Shown: one piece after another, positions 50,930 to 57,160 of the stretch
How the letters are laid out: every line of letters begins with the position of its first letter
Numbering within the stretch: the first letter of the stretch is position 1
NCBI RefSeq assembly: GCF_007713735.2
Contig: NZ_VMNW02000055.1
Coordinates: 1-57,160 of the forward strand
Direction: 5' to 3'
Length of the DNA: 57,160 bases
DNA from: Amycolatopsis acidicola
Lineage (GTDB): Bacteria > Actinomycetota > Actinomycetes > Mycobacteriales > Pseudonocardiaceae
Made by a program: the position numbers and the translations under genes
The notes under the pieces: generated by a model
Told to the model about the DNA's origin: nothing
Databases searched by the model: none
Seen by the model: only the letters and a program-made list of their open reading frames with translations

Positions 50930-51188
50930 TGATTCACGCTAACCGCGGGCTTCCGGCCGGAATGCCCTCTCGAAGGCGATTGTTCTCAACCGATCGGAAA
51001 TTCCGATGGCCGCCCGTGATTCGGCTCGCCGATCGATGCGCAGGCGATTTCGATAATCCCTGTTCCGGGCTCTGATCAGCGGTTTTGCCGATTTCACTCG
51101 TGTCCGCCCGTTCACCTGCGATACATCCCGCGATGGTGTGATCCCGGGGCATCGCAGTGATCACGGAAAACGCACGGGAGGCCATTCG

Positions 51189-52301
51189 GTGAGCCGGATC
51201 CAGCTCGAAGGGGCGACCAAACGGTTCGGCGGGGTCGCCGCCGTGGACGAGGTGAGCCTCGACATCGGCGACGGGGAGTTCCTCGTGCTGCTCGGCCCGA
51301 GCGGGTGCGGGAAGTCGACCCTGCTGCGCGCGATCGCCGGGCTCGCCCCACTGACCGCCGGCCGGATCACCCTGGACGGCAAGGACATCACGCACACCCC
51401 GCCCCGGGACCGCGACCTCGCCATGGTGTTCCAGAGCTACGCGCTGTACCCGCACCTTTCGGTCGCGCGCAACATCGGGTTCCCGCTGCGCGCCCGCGGC
51501 CGGTCGAAGGCGCAGGCGCGCGACAAGGTCGACGAGGTCGCGAAGGTCCTGGACCTCGCCGACTTCCTCGAGCGCAAACCGCGCGAGCTGTCCGGCGGGC
51601 AGCGGCAGCGGGTGGCGCTGGGCCGGGCGCTGGTGCGCGATCCCGGCGCGTTCCTGATGGACGAGCCACTGTCCAATCTGGACGCGAAACTGCGGACCGC
51701 GACCCGCTCCGAGCTGACCGAGCTGCACCGCAGGCTCGGCACCACGTTCGTCTACGTCACCCACGACCAGGTGGAGGCGATGACCATGGCGACCCGGATC
51801 GCCGTGCTGAACAAGGGAAAACTCGAACAGGTCGGCACCCCCGCGCAGGTCTACGACGAGCCCGCGTCCACCTTCGTCGCGAGCTTCCTCGGCGCGCCGG
51901 CGATGAACCTGCTGCCCGCCACACTCGTCAGCCGCGGCGGTTCGCTGTTCGCCGTGGCGTCCGAGCTCGAGGTTCCGCTCGGCATCACCGCCGAGCTGCC
52001 GGAAACCGAGGTCACCCTCGGGATCCGGCCCGAGCACCTGCGCCTCGGCGGAGAACGCCGCGACCTGCGCGGAATCGTGCGCCTGCTGGAAAACCTCGGC
52101 AGCGAAGAGGTCGCGCACTGTTCGGTCGGCGACACGCGGGTCTGCGTGCGCGGCCCGCGCCCGCTCGGGCTCGCCGCCGGTGACGACGTCAGCCTCTCCA
52201 CCGACCCCGCCCACGTGCATCTGTTCCACCGCGACAGCGGCAGGCGGCTGCTCTGGGCTCCCTCGCTTTCCCCCGCCCCGACAAAGGAGTTCCAGGTATG
52301 A
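51189..52301 (+). CDS. carbohydrate ABC transporter ATP-binding protein (UgpC/MsmK type)
   Basis: 370 residues. Walker A GPSGCGKST, Q-loop FQSYALYPHLSV, signature LSGGQRQRVALGRAL, Walker B FLMDEPLSNLDAKLR, switch His in THDQVEAM. A C-terminal TOBE/OB regulatory domain (TLGIRPEHLRLGG) follows. GTG 51189 has GGGAGG. The stop overlaps the ATG of the binding protein (ATGA at 52298-52301). First gene of a complete four-gene importer. Confidence 0.95.
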   Translation: MSRIQLEGATKRFGGVAAVDEVSLDIGDGEFLVLLGPSGCGKSTLLRAIAGLAPLTAGRITLDGKDITHTPPRDRDLAMVFQSYALYPHLSVARNIGFPLRARGRSKAQARDKVDEVAKVLDLADFLERKPRELSGGQRQRVALGRALVRDPGAFLMDEPLSNLDAKLRTATRSELTELHRRLGTTFVYVTHDQVEAMTMATRIAVLNKGKLEQVGTPAQVYDEPASTFVASFLGAPAMNLLPATLVSRGGSLFAVASELEVPLGITAELPETEVTLGIRPEHLRLGGERRDLRGIVRLLENLGSEEVAHCSVGDTRVCVRGPRPLGLAAGDDVSLSTDPAHVHLFHRDSGRRLLWAPSLSPAPTKEFQV

Positions 52302-53668
52302 AACGGAAAGTGGCCGCGCTCGCGGTCGTCACCGCGCTCACGGCTACGGCCTGCGGCCTCGGCAGCACGGACGCCGGGCAGACCAGCACGGTCGCCCGCG
52401 CCCCCGAGCTCGCGGCCGACCAGCAGGTGTCGATCGTGTTCGAGAGCTACAACTTCGGCCAGGCCGGCGCCTGGACCGACACCTTCAACGAGCTGATCGG
52501 CAAGTTCCAGCAGGCGCACCCCAACATCCACGTCAAGGCGCAGAAGCCGCAGGGCAACAGCCCCAACCCGGCGACCGACACGATCTCCTCGATCCAGGCG
52601 CAGATGGCCGCGGGCAGCCCGCCCGATGTCGCGCAGCTCGGCTTCTCCGACCTCGACTTCACCATCCACGGCCTCGGCGCGAAGCCGCTGGACGACGTTG
52701 TCGGCAAGGAAGCCGTGCAGGCCAACTTCGACGGCGCGAAGTACCCCTACGCCCCGGCCGCCCGCACGCTGGGCGACTGGGAAGGCAAGACCTACGGGGT
52801 GCCGTTCGTGTTCTCCACCCCGGTGCTCTACTACAACGCCACCCTGTTCCAGCAGGCCGGACTCGACCCGAGCAAACCGCCCACGACGTGGGCCGAGGTG
52901 CAGCAGGACGCGCAGGCGATCAAGAACGTCACGCACAAGGACGGCGCCTACCTGGACTGCCTGACCAAGACCGCGAAGGACTGGTGCTACCAGAGCCTGG
53001 TGCGTTCCGACGGCGGCCGCGTGCTCAGCGAGGACCGCAAGACGCTCACCTTCGACGACGCCACCAACGTGGACGTCGTGAAGATGGCGCAGAACATGGT
53101 GAACACCGGCAGTACCCCGAAGCTGACGCAGCAGCAGGGCTACGAGGAGTTCGCGCGCGGTGACCTGGGGATGATCCTGGAGACCAGCGCGATCCAGGCC
53201 ACGTTCACCAAGGGCGCCAAGGACAAATGGGACCTGCGCGCGGCGCGGATGCCGAGCTTCGACGGCAAGCCGACCGTGCCGACCAACTCGGGTGCCTCAC
53301 TGTTCGTGCTGTCCAACGACGCGGCCAAGCAGCGCGCGGCCTGGGAGCTGATCAAGTTCCTGACCAGTGAGGACGCCTACACCACGATCGCCAGCAAGAT
53401 CGGCTACCTGCCGCTGCGCACCGGCCTGCTGGACGACCCGAACGGGCTGCAGGCGTGGGCCGCGAAGAACCCGATGATCAAGCCGAACGTCGAGCAGCTG
53501 GCCAGGATGGAGCCCTGGACCTCCTTCCCCGGCAACAGCTATCTGCAGATCCGGGACGGGATGATGGACGCCGTCGAGAAGTCCGTCTACCAGGGCGCGG
53601 ACCCGCAGTCCACGCTCACCGCGGCGAAGAACCAGGCGGTGTCGCTGATGCCCGGTGGCGGCAAGTGA
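52298..53668 (+). CDS. ABC transporter extracellular solute-binding lipoprotein (family 1)
   Basis: 456 residues. Lipobox LTATAC with the lipid-bearing Cys at position 19, then the UgpB/MalE-like two-lobe fold (AQLGFSDLDFTIHGLGAKPL; YGVPFVFSTPVLYYNATLFQ; SLFVLSNDAAKQRAAWELIK). Two cysteines (LDCLTKTAKDWCYQ) could form a disulphide. It catches a sugar, glycerol-phosphodiester or related solute outside the membrane. Linked by GTGA overlap to permease 1. Confidence 0.94.
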   Translation: MKRKVAALAVVTALTATACGLGSTDAGQTSTVARAPELAADQQVSIVFESYNFGQAGAWTDTFNELIGKFQQAHPNIHVKAQKPQGNSPNPATDTISSIQAQMAAGSPPDVAQLGFSDLDFTIHGLGAKPLDDVVGKEAVQANFDGAKYPYAPAARTLGDWEGKTYGVPFVFSTPVLYYNATLFQQAGLDPSKPPTTWAEVQQDAQAIKNVTHKDGAYLDCLTKTAKDWCYQSLVRSDGGRVLSEDRKTLTFDDATNVDVVKMAQNMVNTGSTPKLTQQQGYEEFARGDLGMILETSAIQATFTKGAKDKWDLRAARMPSFDGKPTVPTNSGASLFVLSNDAAKQRAAWELIKFLTSEDAYTTIASKIGYLPLRTGLLDDPNGLQAWAAKNPMIKPNVEQLARMEPWTSFPGNSYLQIRDGMMDAVEKSVYQGADPQSTLTAAKNQAVSLMPGGGK

Positions 53669-54606
53669 CGTTCGTCGAGATCCCCGCGCCGGTGGCGGTG
53701 GCCGTGCCCCGTGTGGCAAGGCCGTCGCTGCCGGTGCGGCTCTTGCGGGCCGCGCCGCCGTACCTGTACCTGGCGCCCGCGTTGGCGTTGCTGGTGATCT
53801 GGACCTACCGGCCGCTGGTGCAGACGGCGCAGCTGTCGTTCTACTCGTGGAATCTGCTGCCGACGCAGCCGATGGTGCCGGCGGGTTTCGCCAACTACGA
53901 ACGGCTCCTGCAGCTGCCCGCGCTCGGGCAGTCGGTGACGCGGACGCTGTTCGTGATCGGCGGGCTGCTGCCGTTCACGATCGGCATCCCGGTGCTCGTC
54001 GGCCTGCTGAGCAAGCGGATCAAGGGCCGGGCGCGGAGCGTGTACCAGGCGCTGGTCTTCTCGCCGATGCTCGTGGCTCCGGTGGCGAGTGCCGCGGTGT
54101 GGCAGTGGCTGCTGGACCCGGGCGCGGGCGCGGTGAACCGGCTGCTGGGCACGTCGGCGAACTGGCTGCACGAGATCACCACGGCGAATCCGGCGATCGT
54201 GCTGATCACCGGCTGGCATCTGGTGGGTTTCGCGGTGCTGGTGGTTTCCGCCGGGCTGGCCAACATCAACGGCGACTACGCCGAGGCGGCGCAGCTGGAC
54301 GGGGCTTCGCGCTGGCAGATCACGCGGTGGATCACGCTGCCGCTGCTTTCGCCGACACTGGTGTTCCTGACCCTGATGACCGTGTTGTTGTCGGCGCAGT
54401 GGACGTTCCCGCTGATCGACACGCTCACCCAGGGCGGCCCGGCCGATGCCACCACGAACGTCTACTACCTGTTGTGGGACTACAGCTTCCACAGCTACGA
54501 CGCGGGTCTCGGTGCCGCCGCGGGGATGCTGTTGTTCATCGGTTTCGGTGTGGTAGCGGCGATCCTCGTGTGGCTTTCCGAGCGGCTGACCTTCCACGAC
54601 AACTGA
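53665..54606 (+). CDS. ABC sugar transporter permease 1 (MalF/UgpA type)
   Basis: 313 residues, six main membrane helices starting LYLAPALALLVIWTYRPLVQ. The EAA loop is YAEAAQLDGASRWQITRWIT, which contacts the ATPase. GTG 53665 overlaps the binding-protein stop (GTGA). The next permease starts 10 bp downstream. Confidence 0.94.
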   Translation: MTFVEIPAPVAVAVPRVARPSLPVRLLRAAPPYLYLAPALALLVIWTYRPLVQTAQLSFYSWNLLPTQPMVPAGFANYERLLQLPALGQSVTRTLFVIGGLLPFTIGIPVLVGLLSKRIKGRARSVYQALVFSPMLVAPVASAAVWQWLLDPGAGAVNRLLGTSANWLHEITTANPAIVLITGWHLVGFAVLVVSAGLANINGDYAEAAQLDGASRWQITRWITLPLLSPTLVFLTLMTVLLSAQWTFPLIDTLTQGGPADATTNVYYLLWDYSFHSYDAGLGAAAGMLLFIGFGVVAAILVWLSERLTFHDN

Positions 54607-54616
54607 GGAGACGAGC

Positions 54617-55426
54617 GTGGGCGAACGGTGGCGGACGATCCGGGGGCACGCGGTGCTCGCCGTACTCGGCGTGCTGTGCGTGTTCCCGATCTACTGGCTC
54701 TACGCCACTTCACTGCGGCGGCCGGGTGACGTACTCTCGCTCCGGCCGTTCCCGTGGCCGCTTTCCCTCGGCAACTACGCGGACGCGGCGGGCAAGGTCG
54801 ACGTGGCCGGGCTACTGGGCAACACGATGATCGTCGCCCTGCTGACCGCCTTCGGCCAGCTGCTGACCGGCCTCCTGGCCGCGTACGCCTTCGCCGCTTG
54901 GCGCTTTCCCTTGCAGCGCGCACTTTTCCTGGCGTTCGTCGGGACCTGGCTGGTGCCGTTCCAGGTCACGATGCTGCCCAACTACGTGCTGCTGTTCCAG
55001 CTCGGGCTGCTGAACACGCTGGCCGGGGTGATCATCCCGAACCTGTGCTCGGCGCTCGGCGTGCTCATGCTGCGGCAGCATCTGGACGGGTTCCCGAAGG
55101 AGCTGCTGGAAGCGTCCAAAATGGATGGCCGTTCATCGTGGGCGACACTGTGGACGGTCGTGGTGCCCAACCTGCGTCCCGCACTGGCGGCGCTGACCAT
55201 CCTGCTGTTCGTGAACTCGTGGAACGAGTACTTCTGGCCCGCGATGGTGCTCCAGCGGAACAATGCCGTGCTACAACTGGGTTTGCGGAGTTTCATGGGC
55301 ACGGAAGGCAACGACTGGGGCCCGCTGATGGCCGTGGCCGGACTGGCATGTTTGCCGGTTTTCGCACTGTATCTGGTACTGCAACGGCACATCGTGAACG
55401 CCTTCGTCCGATCAGGTTTGAAGTAG
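54617..55426 (+). CDS. ABC sugar transporter permease 2 (MalG/UgpE type)
   Basis: 269 residues, six helices. Starts with VLAVLGVLCVFPIYWLYATS, EAA loop LLEASKMDGRSSWATLWTVV, and ends VLQRHIVNAFVRSGLK, typical of MalG-like permeases. GTG 54617 has GAGGAG. Last gene of the importer; a small GGGACG-N-CGTCCC hairpin overlaps its stop (55426-55438). Confidence 0.94.
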   Translation: MGERWRTIRGHAVLAVLGVLCVFPIYWLYATSLRRPGDVLSLRPFPWPLSLGNYADAAGKVDVAGLLGNTMIVALLTAFGQLLTGLLAAYAFAAWRFPLQRALFLAFVGTWLVPFQVTMLPNYVLLFQLGLLNTLAGVIIPNLCSALGVLMLRQHLDGFPKELLEASKMDGRSSWATLWTVVVPNLRPALAALTILLFVNSWNEYFWPAMVLQRNNAVLQLGLRSFMGTEGNDWGPLMAVAGLACLPVFALYLVLQRHIVNAFVRSGLK

Positions 55427-55499
55427 GGACGGCGTCCCTCGGCCTTGTGGTTGCTCGGCTTGGGGCAGCAACGGACGCGCGCAGGGCGCGCTGTGTGGA

Positions 55500-55620
55500 C
55501 CCCTCCGCCGCCCCGATCGGTGAGTGTTTGCGATCTTGGGGCTGCGTCAAGGCGGGAAAGAGTACCTTGACCCAGCCCCAAGATCGCAAAAGCAGGCTGG
55601 GGATCGGAGCGGCGGAGGGG
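55500..55620. repeat. nested long hairpin (REP/terminator-like) between convergent genes
   Basis: Inner stem: 55530-55552 pairs with 55565-55587 over 23 bp with one mismatch (arms start GCGATCTTGGGGCTG), loop 12 nt. Outer stem: 55500-55518 pairs with 55602-55620 over 19 bp with one mismatch (arm CCCCTCCGCCGC...GATC). The compensated structure lies between the importer stop (55426) and the TetR stop (55706), so it could end transcripts from both sides; its size is unusual for a plain terminator and suggests a mobile or palindromic repeat element. Confidence 0.8.
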
Positions 55621-55705
55621 TGTGGTCGTCGGGACGGCTCGCTTCGCGTTGCCGGGTGGCGGTCTTGGGAGTGGGTCGTCGGGAGTGCGGGGCGGCAGTT
55701 CTCTC

Positions 55706-56266
55706 TCAGCGAGAACGCAAGCCGTCGACGATCACCGTTATTACTGTGGGTGCGCGGGTGTCCCATTCCGGCTCGGGGATTCGCGACAGGGCGCCCAGTA
55801 GCAGGATCACGTCTGCCGCGTCGATTCCCTGGCGTACGTCGCCGGCGGCTTGGCCTCGCGAGAGCAACGTCGCGAGTGCCTCGTCCAGCCGGTGATGCTG
55901 CCCCGCATAGAGGTCCTGCCACGCCGAGGCCTCGATCACCGCCATGACGCCGCGCTTCACGCGCGCGTACTCGACCACCCGTTCCAGCCAGGCGGTCAGT
56001 GCGCGAAGCGGCGGGCGCTCCGCGAGGAGCGGCTCGACGGTGTCGACGAGTTGGGTCAACTCCTGGCTGTAAACCGCGGCCAGCAGGTGCTCGCGAGTCG
56101 GGAAGTGGCGGTACAGGGTTCCTTGCCCGACACCCGCCGACTTCGCGATGCCGTGCAGTTTCAGCTCGGCGACCGCACCGTTCGACCTGCGCAGCTCGGC
56201 CCGCGCGACCTCGACGATGCGGTCCCGGTTGGCCACGGCATCCGACCTCAGCTCACGACCCGTCAC
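55706..56266 (-). CDS. TetR-family transcriptional regulator
   Basis: 186 residues. Helix-turn-helix VAELKLHGIAKSAGVGQGTL then YRHFPTREHLLAAVY (about 35-68). The C-terminal helical domain contains a Trp-rich start (LTAWLERVVEYARVKRGVMA). It is divergent from the SDR at 56350, with a double palindromic operator in between, so it likely represses itself and the SDR, a common arrangement in actinomycetes. Confidence 0.93.
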   Translation of the reverse strand: MTGRELRSDAVANRDRIVEVARAELRRSNGAVAELKLHGIAKSAGVGQGTLYRHFPTREHLLAAVYSQELTQLVDTVEPLLAERPPLRALTAWLERVVEYARVKRGVMAVIEASAWQDLYAGQHHRLDEALATLLSRGQAAGDVRQGIDAADVILLLGALSRIPEPEWDTRAPTVITVIVDGLRSR

Positions 56267-56282
56267 AGCACCTCCCCTAAGC

Positions 56283-56326
56283 GGACAGTTGTCCGGTACA
56301 GTGGAAGACGTAACCGGACAACTGTC
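56283..56326. promoter_or_regulatory. double palindromic TetR operator
   Basis: GACAGTTGTCCGGT at 56284-56297 and its exact complement at 56313-56326 form a 14-bp inverted repeat with a 15-bp spacer. Each arm itself contains a near-palindrome of the form GGACA-N2-TGTCC (first at 56283-56294), so two regulator dimers could bind. It lies between the divergent TetR and SDR starts. Confidence 0.8.
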
Positions 56327-56349
56327 ACCTTAGAGCAGGAGACCTCTCG

Positions 56350-57090
56350 ATGAGTGGTGTGGACAGCAAGGTCGTCGCGATAACCGGCGCGAGCAGCGGG
56401 ATCGGCGCGGCGACGGCGGTGGAGTTGGCGGCCCGCGGGGCGGCCGTGGTCCTGGGCGCCCGGCGCACGGACCGGCTCGAGTCCGTCGTGGAGCGGATCC
56501 GGAACGCGGGTGGGCGCGCCGAGTTGCTGGACGTCGACGTCACGAAACGCGTCGACCTTGAGCGACTGGTGGCGTTGGCTGTGGAGCGGTTCGGGCGGCT
56601 GGATGTGTTGGTGGGTAACGCCGGAGTCGCGAGGATCGCGCCCGTCGAGAAGCTCGACGTGGACGACTGGGACGCGATGATCGACGTCAACCTGCGTGGT
56701 GTGCTGCACGGGATCGCCGCGGCGCTGCCGGTGTTCCGCAGCCAGGGCCATGGGCATCTCGTTACGACGATCTCGACGTCGGGAATCAAGATCGTGCCAG
56801 GTCAGGCTGTCTATGCCGGGACCAAGAACGCCGTGCGCACGCTGCTCGAAGCCCTGCGCCAGGAGTCGACCGACGGCGTCCTGCGCACGACGTCGATCTC
56901 GCCGGGGTTCGTGCAGACCGAGCTGGTCGACTACGTGGACGACCCTGAGCAGCGTGAGCAGGCCCAGCAGGCGATGGCGGCGCTCGGCATCAGCCCGGAC
57001 GCCGTCGCGCGCGCCATCGCGTTCGCGATCGAGCAGCCGGAGGACGTCGAGATCGGCGACATCACCATCCGCCCCGCCCGCCAGGGCTGA
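56350..57090 (+). CDS. short-chain dehydrogenase/reductase
   Basis: 246 residues. VVAITGASSGIGAATAVELA (cofactor loop), GNAGVARIAPVEKLD, TISTSGIKIVPGQAVYAGTK with Tyr-x3-Lys in YAGTKNA, and SPGFVQTELVDYV. The C-terminus (AIAFAIEQPEDVEIGDITIR) belongs to the YdfG/clavaldehyde-dehydrogenase-like oxidoreductases. ATG 56350 follows AGGAGACC. Expected target of the divergent TetR. Confidence 0.94.
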   Translation: MSGVDSKVVAITGASSGIGAATAVELAARGAAVVLGARRTDRLESVVERIRNAGGRAELLDVDVTKRVDLERLVALAVERFGRLDVLVGNAGVARIAPVEKLDVDDWDAMIDVNLRGVLHGIAAALPVFRSQGHGHLVTTISTSGIKIVPGQAVYAGTKNAVRTLLEALRQESTDGVLRTTSISPGFVQTELVDYVDDPEQREQAQQAMAALGISPDAVARAIAFAIEQPEDVEIGDITIRPARQG

Positions 57091-57104
57091 GCAGCGCCGG
57101 CCTG

Positions 57105-57160
57105 TCAGGTGCGCATGGTGTGGAGGGTGTTGCGGCGGGGTTCTTGGTGGGGGTCGATGT
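57105..57160 (-). CDS. possible C-terminus of a further minus-strand gene (cut by window edge)
   Basis: The last 18 codons of one minus-strand frame read IDPHQEPRRNTLHTMRT followed by TGA at 57105-57107. The basic tail resembles ends of transposase-like proteins, but this is too short to assign. Confidence 0.3.
   Translation of the reverse strand, partial: IDPHQEPRRNTLHTMRT

Noticed and set aside
50930..51188. Small genes in the 259-bp gap before the ABC importer
   Set aside because: No start with ribosome site plus sensible frame; only a promoter region is expected.

Overview
The window is very GC-rich, with tightly packed genes, many GTG starts and many 1-4 nt stop/start overlaps. Together with F420-type and mycofactocin-coupled dehydrogenases, Tat-exported latex-clearing proteins and a large dose of acyl-CoA chemistry, this points to an actinomycete of the Pseudonocardiales (Amycolatopsis-like). 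That placement is an inference; no rRNA or other marker gene is present. I saw no rRNA, tRNA, CRISPR array or intact insertion sequence.

Layout. (1) 1-3273 (-): an ATP-grasp ligase and a large partner protein cut by the window edge, which carries a papain-like Cys/His/Asn arrangement. (2) 3393-17302: a catabolic island made of two divergent arms. Carboxyltransferase, enoyl-CoA hydratase, SnoaL-like protein, P450, ferredoxin, OYE-type flavoenzyme and a TetR regulator form the left arm. Biotin carboxylase points right. A second minus-strand operon holds an FAD enzyme, a luciferase-like enzyme, a SnoaL-VOC fusion and two SDRs, one of the mycofactocin-coupled type. Similar TetR-type operator candidates lie at 4105, 10604 and 17354. 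(3) 17382-23240 (-): an envelope operon of copper-protein homologues (PepSY membrane protein, CopC-CopD, YcnI, secreted cupredoxin/beta-propeller protein), three of which appear to have lost the copper ligands of their families. (4) 23483-27114: secreted low-complexity proteins plus two paralogues derived from IS630-type transposases without catalytic residues. (5) 27303-35454: a VanB-type reductase, a convergent repeat region, a four-gene SDR/FAD/Dabb operon, an IclR regulator, an MHS transporter and PobA, with three matching IclR-type operator candidates.

(6) 35559-42841 is the clearest functional unit: a rubber (poly-cis-1,4-isoprene) degradation locus. It has two latex-clearing proteins (Lcp), a molybdenum hydroxylase pair OxiB-OxiA, the TetR-type repressor LcpR, and an acyl-CoA dehydrogenase divergent from lcp2. 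Both lcp promoters carry a palindrome of the same geometry (GATAC-N15-GTATC) at exactly the same distance from the start codon. Lcp would cleave the polymer outside the cell, OxiAB would oxidise the aldehyde ends, and acyl-CoA dehydrogenases would feed beta-oxidation.

(7) 42874-50929: a MmyB-type regulator with a divergent SDR, a metallo-beta-lactamase-fold hydrolase, a second VanB-type reductase, an acyl-CoA dehydrogenase / thioesterase-fold / alpha-beta hydrolase operon, a small membrane protein and a DHA2-type efflux pump. (8) 51189-55426: a complete carbohydrate-type ABC importer. (9) 55500-57090: a nested hairpin element, then a TetR/SDR divergent pair with a double palindromic operator. 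A few codons of a further minus-strand gene may enter at the right edge.
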